From Cristatella mucedo (lineage: Eukaryota > Bryozoa > Phylactolaemata > Cristatellidae), in NCBI GenBank assembly GCA_009760855.2, contig WPIO01000028.1:64001-128000 (forward strand): a stretch of DNA of 64,000 nucleotides, in the 5' to 3' direction. The position numbers and the translations under genes were made by a program. Positions 34,901 to 45,289 of the stretch are shown in pieces. The stretch's first letter is position 1. Each line of letters opens with the position of its first letter. The notes under the pieces are model-generated. The model saw only the letters and a program-made list of their open reading frames with translations. It was not told the origin of the DNA and made no database searches.

Positions 34901-37900
34901 CGTAGGGAGTTGAGCTGAAACCAGTGGCCAGAGCTATACCGACTCATCGATCGATTTTGAACGACCTCTACCTCGATAAGAACACAGGCTTTGAGAAGCG
35001 CTTTAGCTGTGTGAAAGGGCACGAATCAGGAGGGTTGGGATTCAGGCTCGCTCCTCGTGAATTTCGAGAAAGCTTCGAGCTGGCTTGGAGGCAGAGAGCT
35101 TGCCAAGCTGTCCAGCTGACTCCTCCTATGCGAACGGCTCTGAGCTGAGCCGGAGCAGAGCCATCGCTGAGCAGAGCTACTGGCCAAGGCAGGCAGACGA
35201 CAGAAACGAGCTGCCCAGGCAGGCAGCCAGCGGTGCTCTGCCTCAGGGCTGAAGCCTGCTGCGGTTGGCAACGTCATTGTCGTCCTGCTCAGACTACAGT
35301 GTCTGCTAGAGCATGCCCCCCATTCTCGGCGGGTCGACAGTGCAAGTGACTGCAGCAGCAGGTGAGTGAGGTGGCAGGCAGGCAGAGCTTCTGGCTGGCT
35401 ATAATTTCCGGGCTAGGTAGGTAGATCGGTAGATCGTAAAAGTCAGCGCAGCCCGTATTGCCACTAGAGTAGGGCTGACTACACTCCTTCCTCCCTCCTT
35501 GCCTCGGCTTGCCACCTTTCAGTAGCCTGGCTTTTATGCCAGGTCAGTGAAAGGGGACAAGCTGAGACACCCGCTTGTTCGGCCGATAGCAGATGGGGAT
35601 GCTCAGCTGCACCGCCCTCGACGACTGCCCCGGTGCCAGCTTTGTCCCCTCCCACTCCGGTGGCACTAACCGGGTCTGCAAAAAAACGGCCTCCTGTCTA
35701 TCTATATTGTTCGCAGGTGAGGAGACACTGGACCGACCTGTGGACCGAGGATTTCTTGGTAGCCCCTTTCAGGCTGTCACCGATTGCCGAGTCGGTAGTG
35801 CAGCCATCCTAATAGTGTCAGTTGGCCAGCAAATAATCGTGCCAGCTAAGGATCGTACCTTGACTGGGGAAGAGCAGGTCGGCCCAACCTTGTCTGTATG
35901 TATGCCTTCCGTGTCGAAGAGAGAGTAGTTTTATTTTCGATCGCTGACCCGGTAGACCAGGTCAACGGTATGGACCTCGGCCCATTCCCACATTATATCT
36001 CATTGAGAAGATGCTGTGTGACAGAAATGCTGCCTACACTAGCTCACTCGTGCCTCCTTTTCGAAGCCTTCTGAAATGTTTGCCGAGCCCGTGTGTGTCA
36101 CCACCCATCTGCAAGCTTAGCTTGCTTTGGCATTGCAAGCAGCCATGTGTGCGCTAGCGCACACACACACACACACACATACGTAACTTGTTCGGTTTAT
36201 TTTTAAGTAAAAGGAAAACAAGTTAATCATCTGCGATCATCATCTAATCATCATCTGCGAGGGTCCCTTGCAGTCTGTCAGAAAGTTTGAGTCGTCTGCC
36301 TCTTCAACCTCACGCATTGTCAACTGCTTATGCATACACCCTCATGCATGGCACACACTTTCATATGAAGGCTTGTACCTGAAGCGTGCGCGCACACACT
36401 TACGTGCAGATACGCACCGATGTGTACCGACGAGACCTTGCCGGATGTGCTCTTCATCACGGCCACTCCACGGAAGCCGACCGTAGTCAAGGTTTTATAG
36501 AATAGCCAACAAAAATCACTCTATTTGCCAACGTTACCGGAAGAGACCATTGTTGGTGGGTGAAAAGATTTGATGAACCTCCTGGTCGTTTGCCACCAGT
36601 ATTCGCCTAAATTCGGTTGCTTTAGCGATCCGGAGTTGTTTCTGCTCTGCTGGTACCAGATTTTAGACCTGCGGTCTTGATGGTTTTTTCTGGACAGAGT
36701 TTTATATCGATCTGGTGCGACGTGCTGAAATTTCAAAAGCACGAGCTCTTTCTGGATGACAAATGCCTTTTGCAGCAGGATGTTGACATAAATATTGAAG
36801 GGTAGTGACACAAGTATTGCAGAAAGCAAAAAGCCTTCCAACGGCGTTCTATTAGATCAGCCCCTTTAATCATGAGATCACCGAGGAAATTTCTTGTCCT
36901 AAACGAAAGGGCACATTTGGGCTAGGCTGAAGTGCCTCCTTTGGCCCAATTCTGTCCCCGGTAATCCGGGAAGGGCTGGTTTGCCTGCTGCAGAGGCGTT
37001 TTGTTTTTGAAGCACTTTAAAATGTGAATGCACGTGTTACATAAAAATCATTCGTGTATTTTGTTTTAATGGTACACCATTAGCCATTGATGGCTTTATC
37101 AATGGTTGCTATGCGCCCATGACGTAGCCGTGGGTCTGAATCACATTGCGCAATGCTTTCAGAGCAGCTTGTGCCCAGTGCTGCGTGTAATAGTAGCAGC
37201 AGCAACTTCTTGATTGCTTTAGCAAGCAGATGTTATTCAACCGCCAGTGACGATTGTCTTTGCTCAAAAGTAAGAGTCAAGTAGCTACCACAGAGGCACG
37301 GACTATCAAATGAGTGGGGTTGAGAATTGAAAAGATGGGCATCCACCCGTGTCGAGCACGTTAACTTCGTGCATACATATCCCTGGGCATCTAGCTCTCG
37401 GATACTGTTATTACAGCACTTATATTAAGGCTTGAAAACGCGTGGACTGCACTGGAATATATAGCACGTGCAGCTATACTCACTGAGGAGTGACCATGTT
37501 AAATCAACGCAACTGCAAAGACATGGGACACGAGACGACTAGCCTTTGCTGAGGCAAAAATCAAGCTGATTTTTGATTCGGTGAATGTGCAAACACAAGC
37601 CGTTGAAGTCATGTTTACGAGTTGCCCTTTGTCCTATTTATAGTACTGCTTCGATGGTCCAGCAATGATGAATGTCGTGTCCAAAATATCAGTGGCGATA
37701 TTGTTTGAAGTTGTATATGTAGCAACACCATGCACTCCTTGTTGAAACTGAACATTAAATTGTTCATTCCAAATAGTTTTCAATAATTTTTGAAAACCCT
37801 TTACTTCTTTGAAGATTTTGCAAAGTTAAGAAAGAACTGGAAGATTGTTGGTTAAGAGAGCTGGCTCACCAGCTATGTCAGCTGACAACTCAGCCAGCCT

Positions 37901-40181
37901 TCCAAGGCACAGTTTAAATTTCCTGCTTTTCACTGGTGTTGGCTAGTTAAGGATATACAAGTAGATTGCCTAAAAACTGTCAACCGAGTCAAATCATTGT
38001 CCATTTTATCGTCGTTAGTCTTGAGTCAACCGCTGCCAAATGTTGGGTATATCGTCTTCAGTGGTGGCTCTTCCGAGGTCACTTTGCTTGCGTACTGCCG
38101 GAAGGAATTGTGCAAAGTTGACGCTGATGCCCACACAAGCCAGCACAAGGTTCTGTTGCTGGGAGCTGGCCCCTGCCTGTGAGGAACCAAGGCAATAAAC
38201 TCGGCAAACCAAGAAGGCTATAGTGTGGAAACACTCATGCTTAGTGTGATATGGAATTTGCTGATTTTGTTGCCTTTAGTATCTTTGACTTCTTTCTTGG
38301 TCTTGGCACTATATCTGGACTTGGATGGTGTTAAGGCTCACTTATGAACTTCAATTCTGTGTACCCAAATACCAAGAATTATTATTATTATTGGCCCCAT
38401 GCTCCCATGTAATGTAAGTTAGGACGGTGATATATGTATAGGAATACGTTATGCTTCTGCTTTTTTTCTTGCAATCGAAGAAGGTGAGTGATTTGAAAAT
38501 CGTTGCTGAAATTCGTTGCTGAAATTCGTATGGTGCTCTTAGCATGGTCATGCTTAGCTGGTACGCACGGAAGTCAGCCTCGAGATCCTCCGGTTTTTAT
38601 TTTCCTCATTACCCAACGGCCCAGCAAACTCCATCTGCCACATGTGATGATCGCCATGCCATGATCGTCATACACTGCTTTGCAGAAGTCAGGCATCGAC
38701 CCGACATTCTGCATCTTGTCGACTGTGTATGATTTGAGTGGTATCATAGTGTGGTTCATAATTAAGGCGTTCCTTTTTTCAGTTACTGGCGGAGACAGAG
38801 AGAGGGGGAAGATAGAGATTAGGCTGCAGACGTGTTCGAGCTGGAGCTAGGCTTTTACGGGCGCGTTTGAGTTTGTGGAGACTTTAAAAAAAAAATGAAG
38901 TCCACCTGTTCTAGTTTAGAACCACTTGGTAGGCGTTGCCCCGCATATGTTTTATCGGGAATTATTGATGTATGATCTCGATGTATGTCATCGAGAAAGT
39001 AACAGCCTATCTCCTTGCAGAAGGCATCTGCAATCACGAATCGTAATGATGGCTATTGGCTAAGACAGTTTGGAAGTTTATTAAATATGCTTGGTTGTTT
39101 GTATTCTTGCTATGTCTCGTGCCAAGTACCCTGTGTGCTTTTTTCTTGGTCTGTCTCGAGAACGATGCACCCATCCACCCATGCCCTGCTTAGTCGTCAG
39201 GTGGCGCTGCAGAGCGACTGCTCGTTGGCCGTGGCCTGGTCAGCCGCCAGTCCACCTTCGTGCCCCTGTCGGTTTTCTACAAGCTTCCTGAAGGAAAAAT
39301 TCCTTGCGGAGATTATCAGCTCGGCTCTTCGGGATGGGGGCGGGGCAGTATTTGCATTCAAGGGCAAGGCAGGGCAGGTTTATTCACGAGCCACGGCTTC
39401 CCCACTTGCAGGGTAGCCGTGACAACATGAGCGTCATCGTCGTGGCGCTGGCCGCTGCACCGAAAGTGTCGGAGGAAATGCAGCGGCGCGATGCTGAGCT
39501 GGACAAGCGTGTAAAGGAGAAGGTCACTCGTGAGTTGCTCGACCTGCACCGGTCGCAGACTGCCGCCGCTGTTGCCACCGCTGCCTCTGCCTCGCGGCTA
39601 AACTCGGCATCATCCGACCTTTTGCAGAACTCTACCGAGAGAACTCGGAGATGGACCTCAACTTCATGCTGCTTCAGCTGTCGTCTCTGGATGTGCCAGT
39701 CGAGGGCTTGCCGCCTGGAGGAGGCATCTACGCCAAGTGAGTGACCGCCTGCACAAGCCCGCCTGCACAAGCCCGCCAGTGCAGCCTGCGTGCACTGCCG
39801 GACGTGGACTTGCCGCCCTCCGCGTGCTGGCGCCGTTTGCCTCTGAGCGTTGGCCACTGCTGCTGCTGCTGCTAGTTGGGCTGAGAAGGCAGGCCAGGCA
39901 CCACTGCGTGATGCCTCTGGCTCTTGTCTCTCCCCCATCCAGGCACGCCGTGGTCGAAGCGACACTGGCCGAACTAGAAGGCACCGCGGTAAGAAGTGCA
40001 CACAGTCCACGCCTCCTCGGCTGGCGTCTTCTGCTCTGTCGCCTGCTGCGGGCGCACGTGGGCTGCTCTCCTGCGTCTGCTACCACTGCCCACCTCACCG
40101 TGGCAGTTTGCTGCCCTTCGGTGAGGTTTGAGCCTGCACACGTGTCTCCATTTTTAGAGCAAGAAAATTGAAGCTTCATAG
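28149..40181 (+). CDS. PPM1A: PP2C-type Ser/Thr phosphatase, PPM1A/PPM1B family, five exons
   Basis: Mn/Mg-dependent Ser/Thr phosphatase of the cytosol and nucleus; family members switch off stress-kinase, TGF-beta/Smad and NF-kB signalling. Exons: 28149-28988, 39412-39529, 39628-39736, 39943-39988, 40158-40181. The product is 378 residues; human PPM1A has 382. It starts [17 protein letters not shown], preserving the myristoylation Gly2. Metal-site motifs LEMEDAH (34-40), FAVFDGHAG (55-63), [10 protein letters not shown] and GSRDNMSV are intact. NCGDSRGVL and [14 protein letters not shown] are also intact. The C-terminal helical domain is recognisable by [27 protein letters not shown] and [17 protein letters not shown]. 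All junctions agree in phase (0, 1, 0, 0). The last 7-residue exon is the least certain. Intron 1 is 10.4 kb and full of transposon debris. Third codon positions are very GC-rich. Confidence 0.95.
28989..30550. other. start of PP2C intron 1, unassigned
   Basis: Intron sequence with mononucleotide runs (14 G at 29420, 12 C at 29677). No exon or element recognised. Confidence 0.4.
30960..31760 (-). mobile_element. LINE-A 3' part with complete tail
   Basis: The minus strand encodes [20 protein letters not shown], then [60 protein letters not shown] and [18 protein letters not shown] 3' UTR follows, ending TAAAGCGCCTAGAAAGAGAT, GTGGGCGCTTTATCAAGTG and (ATT)n at 30961-30980. It is 5'-truncated and lies antisense in PP2C intron 1. 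It provides the reference for the LINE-A 3' end. Confidence 0.88.
31779..31967 (+). pseudogene. coding-like fragment of unknown origin
   Basis: A 60-codon frame is rich in Gly/Ser then Ala: [20 protein letters not shown] followed by [20 protein letters not shown]. The composition looks protein-like rather than random and the other frames are poor. It abuts the 5' break of a LINE-A and lies in PP2C intron 1, where it could be a retrocopy remnant or a cryptic exon. Family not recognised. Confidence 0.25.
31990..32901 (-). pseudogene. Tc1/mariner-like transposase remnant
   Basis: Two minus-strand blocks in separate frames. 32545-32901 carries a helix-turn-helix-like stretch, [20 protein letters not shown] followed by [13 protein letters not shown], similar in layout to the Tc1 family DNA-binding domain. 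Downstream, 31980-32336 has [14 protein letters not shown], like the DE(S/A) motif of the catalytic core. Stops and frame changes separate them and no terminal inverted repeats were found. Other HTH transposases are possible. Confidence 0.35.
32879..32985 (-). repeat. LINE-B 3' tail fragment
   Basis: On the minus strand: ACCGAAAGCCACTTGGGC, a variant of the CTATACAAAACTCTCCTGCG segment, TAACACCCAC and GTTACAGACGGAGATACGG. Truncated before the tail repeat. Confidence 0.65.
33000..34180. other. PP2C intron 1, unassigned
   Basis: Minus-strand frames at 33123-33459 look partly protein-like ([19 protein letters not shown]) but no family was recognised. They may belong to the neighbouring transposon remnant. 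Confidence 0.3.
34190..34735 (+). mobile_element. LINE fragment, third L2-like subfamily
   Basis: Degenerate coding traces read like the L2 C-terminus (AACTCGGCAGCAATGCTTGT, GACTTCAAGGTTCTGTCTC, TATGCTCCCAAAGTCTTAAA). It continues ACGTTTAAAAAGAAGCTAAA and TTCCTCACAGCATTTGG, and ends GGGCACTATACAATTTG with an (ATT)n tail. The 3' end differs from LINE-A and LINE-B; 44935-45150 is related. Confidence 0.65.
34740..38390. other. PP2C intron 1, unassigned, with an (AC)n tract
   Basis: An (AC) run of about 11 units lies at 36158-36180. GC-rich 34.9-35.9 kb contains frames without recognisable domains. No exon with a convincing splice context and similarity was found. Confidence 0.35.
38390..39411. 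other. end of PP2C intron 1
   Basis: Nothing recognised before the pyrimidine-rich acceptor at 39400-39411. Confidence 0.35.
39412..39529 (+). CDS. PPM1A: PP2C coding exon 2
   Basis: Begins after CACTTGCAG with [20 protein letters not shown], supplying the last metal-binding Asp, and ends at a GTGAGT donor in phase 1. Confidence 0.95.
39628..39736 (+). CDS. PPM1A: PP2C coding exon 3
   Basis: Begins after CTTTTGCAG, phase 1. It encodes [20 protein letters not shown] and [15 protein letters not shown], the C-terminal helical region. It ends at GTGAGTG. Confidence 0.88.
39943..39988 (+). CDS. PPM1A: PP2C coding exon 4
   Basis: Begins after [24 protein letters not shown] matches the KRNVIEAVYNRLNP region of PPM1A. 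It ends at a GTAAGA donor, phase 0. Confidence 0.8.
40158..40181 (+). CDS. PPM1A: PP2C terminal coding exon (candidate)
   Basis: After a CATTTTTAG acceptor the in-phase reading SKKIEAS ends in TAG. It is chosen because phase and splice sites fit and the total length is close to PPM1A. An alternative terminal exon or read-through is possible. Confidence 0.55.
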   Translation, partial: SKKIEAS

Positions 40182-40890
40182 CAGATTCGGCACACCACTT
40201 ACTGGCATCGGGAATCTTCTCAAGGAATGGGATTGCAACGCTCGTGCGACATGCTCACTGGATCGTCACTGCATCGTCGCTCGGCAGCACTTCGTGCGAC
40301 CTGGGCACTTCCGCCGAGCGCTTCGACCTGGGCACTTCCGCCGACCGCGGCCCGCTCTGAACCGAGCTCTCGTTTGGGTGGTTGGAGTGACGTTGGTGCT
40401 CGTGCCGGCCCGGCCGGTCGTGTCCTCGGTGCCAGGTGCTGGCTGTGCTGTCGGCAGGTGCCACCGCTGGTGCATCGCGTGCGTGTGCTAGCGGCTGTCC
40501 TCTTTGTGGATTCGCGAGCAGCTGGGTGCGATATATAAGTCAATTGCAGCGTTCTTTCTTCCCTTCGTTCCCCTTAATCTCTTCTGTCTCGTCTCTTCTC
40601 TTCTTTTCTTCTCCTCTTTTCTTTTCTTCAGCTCTCTCTTTCTCTCCCTCTCGATCTGGCTGTCGGTTCGTTGTTACAGCCGACGCCCTTTAGCGTGGAG
40701 CGTGTTTGCATCCAGGGCTCAGCAACAGGGTCCTGCCTGTTCCACTAAACGGTATGAGGTCAGCGGGTGCATGCAAAACAAGTTTTGCATACAAAGCGCA
40801 TCGCTAGCCATCCGAAGCCGGTGACGGTGTGAAAAGGTGAGGCGTCACATGTGATGAATACTTGCCAAATAAAACCAAAAGGCGGCCTAG
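40182..40890 (+). other. PPM1A: PP2C 3' UTR with poly-A signal
   Basis: AATAAA at 40868-40873 is the first clear poly-A signal after the stop. The stretch includes a 21-base direct repeat (CGACCTGGGCACTTCCGCCG at 40297 and 40324) and a pyrimidine-rich block at 40552-40655. Confidence 0.45.
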
Positions 40891-42080
40891 CAGACGCTGA
40901 ACAAGGGCCAGCTTATTGCTCATGAGCCGGCCCAAGTGTGAGCTTGCAGCCTGCTTATTTCGGTGGCAGGTAGGTCTCGCTAGAGGTAGCTAGCAGTGCA
41001 AAGCCACGTGGCAGGCAACCTCATGCTGGGTGATCGAGTCGTACTGGCCTTCTGCAGTCAGACTAAAGTAGCAGCTGTGTTTCATCGATGACTCGCATCG
41101 GACTGGGTATATTCCTTAAGATATCGGCTGTAAGGTCTCGTTAGCTCTCCAGTCAATAGATGAGGCCTAGGTACATGGGCATCTTCAGTCAGTTAGACAA
41201 CATATCCGACCAGAGTGGACCTCTAAAGCAGTACTGCCTCCAAGCACTTTCGTGCTTATGTCTAGGGATGCAGTGGTAGGGGCTGTTACAAAATGGAATA
41301 GAATTGAAGGAGCGGCACATGCAGTCCAAGCCCTAAACCGCACTCAATGGAGATTTGTTTCCTTATTATTTTTTGCCAATATGCTCAAACCATGTAATAG
41401 TGATAGCCAACCCGGATTTGTCAAAAGATACTTCACTCAAGTTGCGGTTGGTCAAGCAAGTTGAATTTCAAAGATCAGATACTCAGCTCGGGGTCGTAAT
41501 ATTTGGCAGCAAGATTTCGACCCTATAACCCACTCAGCTAAGGAAAAGTGAGGTACTTTTGAATCCACATTTGGTGCTGATGCACTTGGGCCATATGTAA
41601 CGACTCTGTAGGGCGAAGAGACAGTGCATAAGTTGGTTAACTCTGCCTGGCCAGTCAGGGGAGGGCATGCGGATGATTGATTGGACAACGTCAAACTAAA
41701 CGCATACGTGCTAGCAGCATGTTTTCCTGCTATCAATAAATATTTGTACATGCTTCGAGTAACTTTAGTATACCGGGCATCTTGGAGAATTCTTTTATTT
41801 TCTGGATTAATTTAGGGCCACGGAAGTAGTGGCTATACTTCGAGAACTTCTTTGCGAATCAAGTGTAATTTGCTTTTAATAACCTAAGTTTTTGCTGCCC
41901 GGAGGAAACAGAATATGCAGAAGACAATTCATGACATTTAGTAGCCCATCTATAAAAAGCCACTTTCAAGCTCTCTGAAATTAGATGAGCAGCACAGTAG
42001 ATGCACTGCATGTCTTCTACGATGCAACGATCTGCTGCTGCCACACAACATAATAAATAAGTCATTAGTCTCAGGTCATG
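40890..42080. other. intergenic DNA between convergent genes
   Basis: No feature recognised. The pecanex C-terminal exons would be expected here or up to 47.5 kb but were not identified. Confidence 0.3.
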
Positions 42081-43400
42081 CCCCCGGCACTTTGCAAAAA
42101 GGCTGTAGTCAGGCCACTATTGAAGATAGCAACACTAGACCAAGAGAACTTGAACAACTGTCGCCCAGTCTCCCTTCTACCTTCCTATCAAAGACTCTGG
42201 AACGGGTCGTGGCAGACCAGCTGAACTCATATTTTGCAACTTCTAACCTTGCTAGTAAGTTCTGTTCTGGCTTTAGAGCTAATCACTCCACGGAGTCAGC
42301 ATTGCTTAGGGTATACTACGACCTACTAAGTAACGCCGACATAGGTAGTGTCTGCTTGTTTTGCTCGATCTTTCGGCAGCCTTTGATGCTATCTATCACA
42401 AAGTTCTGAGTGCCTCTCATCTCGCCAGGGCATCACTGGCACAGCTCTGCAATGATTCAGGTCATATCTCAGTGGGAAACTCCAGAGTATTGATGTGAAT
42501 GGACAAAGATCATCCGAGGTACCTCTGAAATATGGGGTACCTCAGGGCTCCGTGCTAGGTCCTGTTCTTTTCACGGTATATACTCTCCCGCTTGCTGATG
42601 TGATTGCCAAACATAATCTAGGCTTTCACTTCTATGCGGAAGACGGCACTCAGTTGTTCTATTGCTTTGATCCCTTGCAGCCCTCTAGCACGTCGAATTC
42701 TCTCAACTCTCTTGCTGCATGTTTGCCTATGCGTGCTGACACTGTATGCTGCCACTAACCACACTTGCATGCTGCCCTGTGCATGTCACTCCTAACTTGT
42801 TTATCAAGCTTAATTCCAGTCACCATTCAATCGTGTTTCCTTTGCAGCAAATGTAAAGCCCCTAGAAAGAGATTGAGTTCTTTGAGGGTGCTTTACCAAG
42901 TATTATTATTATTTGTGTTGTTATTATTGATGACATCCGCACATGGATGGCAGCAAACTTTCTTAAACTGAATGACAATAGAACCAACTTACTAGTTATG
43001 GTCAAACCAAGTGTGGTTCGGAAATTTGAAAGGCTAGCGCTCAAAATCGGCTCTGCCAGCATATCTCCTGTTGAATCAGCACAAAATCTTGGTGTCATGT
43101 TTAGAGTGACTTTTCATTGGACGACCACGTCAGCTCCACGGTCGTGTCTGACTACTTCCAGCTACATAATATTTCTAAAACTGGGGCTTGTTTAGGCTGG
43201 GAGACCGCATCTAAACTGCTTCATGCATTTGTGACATCCCATCTTGACTTCTGTAACTCACTGGTTGCGTGAATACCGGCCTGTGCACTCCGGCACTTAC
43301 AGCTGGTGCAAAACTCTGCAGCTAGGCTTGTCTGTCGTGAGCGTTTCTGTTGCCATAGCACACCACTTCTCACCGACCTGCACAGGCTCGGAGTCAAGCT
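42080..43400 (+). mobile_element. LINE-A copy interrupted by a younger LINE-A tail
   Basis: Reverse-transcriptase traces run in order: STFLSKTLERVVADQLNSYF (42170s), FRANHSTESALLRVYYDLL, VPLKYGVPQGSVLGPVLFTV, FYAEDGTQLFY (the Y.DD-like site, altered), NSLNSLAAC. After the interruption come DDIRTWMAANFLKLNDNRTN, LKIGSASISPVESAQNLGV and a decayed C-terminus to about 43400. Several frameshifts and stops make it dead. Confidence 0.85.
42725..42925 (+). mobile_element. LINE-A 3' end nested in LINE-A
   Basis: A 3' UTR segment (ACCATTCAATCGTGTTTCC, TTTGCAGCAAATGTAAAGCC, GAGATTGAGTTCTTTGAGGG, (ATT)n) breaks the host element between LNSLAAC and DDIRTWMAANF. Those two segments are contiguous in the copy at 12.5-13.7 kb. 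Confidence 0.75.
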
Positions 43401-43551
43401 GACTGTGTACAAGTGACGGTAGGGTAATTGTACTGCTGGGGAACTTGGCAGCTAGAAACTCAAGTTCTAATGCTTGATCAAGCCAGATAGTTTTGTTAGT
43501 GTCATAGGTTCTTGATCATCAGATTCTCCATTTTCGTTCTCTTCGAGCAGC

Positions 43552-43578
43552 GGGGGGGGGGGGGGGGGGGGGGGGGGG
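43552..43578. repeat. 27-base G homopolymer
   Basis: An uninterrupted run of 27 G, the longest of several G or C runs in the window. Confidence 0.95.
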
Positions 43579-44139
43579 TTTGCCGGTTACTTGATACGCT
43601 GCAGCCGGTTCGCCCATCTGCTTTCGTGGTGTACGACGTCAATCCGAGGGGCGCTTTAACTAATTTTCTTGGTCCGCCTAAACACCTCCTCACTGAGAAA
43701 CGATCTTAAATGGCTGCAAAACCAACTATACTTCTCTGCCATCTGCAACACCAGTTACCACCGGTTCAAGTTTCTTTTAGTAACTGGCAGCCACTCCCCA
43801 CAGTAGCTCGAGAAGCTTTCCCTTGACCCTGAACTTGCGCTTTACCCGAGTATTGACTCGCGAATTGCAATACAGACAGGCCTTCGATGTCTGTGCTCGA
43901 TGCAAGTTCTTTATTCGAAGCCAGTCCCTGCTCATTGGTGAAGTCAAGTAAAAGGAAATGGTTAGCCAATAAGCCTCACTTATGTAGCGGAAGAAGAGCT
44001 GCATCGTTAAACTGCAGGACGTCATGTCAGCATGTCGCTAGATGATGCTCCTGCACGTAGGCGTCCGCTCAATTCTAAGGCCGTTCACTCACTGCCTCAT
44101 TTTCGAACCTTGTGGTTTCATTTAATTGATCACAGTGCC

Positions 44140-44430
44140 CCTGATCGTTGTACGAGTGGGCTGCGACACTCGATGTTGTGGGTAGTCGGGACGTGCTATT
44201 TATAGGTGATTGTTATGACAAGGGAGTCGGGGGGGGGGCACTCGTGGGGTGGGCGAGAGGGGTGAAGAGAGTCGGTGCTTCGCCCTGCTCTGCGAGTGGT
44301 GAAAGACACCGGTGGCGCTGCTCGTCGGCTAGCGTTCTGTGCTGTTCGGTGTGCAAGAATCGCTGTTAATAAATCCCACGGGAGCTGTTAATAAACCCCT
44401 AGGACAGCCAGAATCCAGAGCCGGTTATTA
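44140..44430 (+). other. possible LTR or promoter-like fragment
   Basis: Contains a TATTTATAG box at about 44198, a G run, a GC-rich stretch and two AATAAA signals (about 44368-44396) within 300 bp. This is a compact promoter plus polyadenylation layout like an LTR. Clear TG..CA borders and a target duplication were not found. Confidence 0.25.
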
Positions 44431-44934
44431 TTGGCCTGAGGTTCAACCTCACGCTGCATTGCTTGGTTGACTCGCTAATTTTCGCGTGAAAACAGTTGCT
44501 TGTCAACGGGAAGTCGACGCTCGATAATACTGGAATAGAGTAACAAGGAACCACGGCATGGCAGGTATAATTCTGAGGTGAGTATACCTTTAATTACATT
44601 TTATAGACTTTATTTGGCTGCTAGAGGGGAATAATCAGCAAATTATGCAGCCGGTGTCACGAGACTGTGGAGCATACGTCTAAATTGGCCTCACCCTTTG
44701 TGAATTTTTTTGCAATTCCGTAGCCAACCCACGTGACCGACTTCGAGCCACACTCCTGGCCTCCCCAGCGCCTATAAAGAAACTGATAGATCGATCTCTT
44801 AAGGGAACAGACCCCAGAGCTCCAAGTCAGGGGTGTGATGTTAGAAGGGTTGTAAATGTATTTAAACACTTTAAATCTTGTTAAACCCCACGAGGACGCG
44901 GCTCCCCCTTGTGCTGTACACCTTGCACTGGCGA

Positions 44935-45150
44935 GCAGATGCGACCGTCAATTTCTCATGGTGAGGCTATCGTAACGTCGCCTCCTCAGACTCAAATCTT
45001 TAGCTGTGCCGCTAACCAACCTCAAATCGTTTTTAGAGTGCCTACAGGTGGTATTCTGGCGCCCAAAGCCTGGAACTCACTCGCGACTGACGTCGCTGAC
45101 CAGGCGGGATTAGAAAATAAGCTGAAAACGCCACTTTTCCTCACAGCATT
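44935..45150 (+). mobile_element. LINE C-terminal fragment, third subfamily
   Basis: The reading [20 protein letters not shown] followed by LENKLKTPLFLTAF is the conserved C-terminal end of L2-like open reading frames. It stops where an antisense SINE-1 begins. Confidence 0.7.
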
Positions 45151-45280
45151 TAAAATATAATTCATTTATATAGCGCCCTAAGAGAACCTAATCTCTATTC
45201 AGGCGATTCACATATGCCTCGGGGCTCGAGCCCACGACCTCAGTCAGACCTTGGTCGGGGCGAGCACCTTAACCGCTAGT
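45151..45280 (-). mobile_element. tRNA-derived SINE-1 copy
   Basis: The minus strand reads CTAGCGGTTAAGGTGCTCGC, a GGGCTCGAGCCC B box, CGCCTGAATAGAGATTAGG and GGGCGCTATATAAATGAATT. The first bases of the head are missing. Confidence 0.85.
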
Positions 45281-45289
45281 GGGTAGGGG

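Noticed and set aside
41452-41751. Candidate pecanex C-terminal exon
   Set aside because: The translation does not match the expected C-terminal segment and lacks a usable acceptor in phase.
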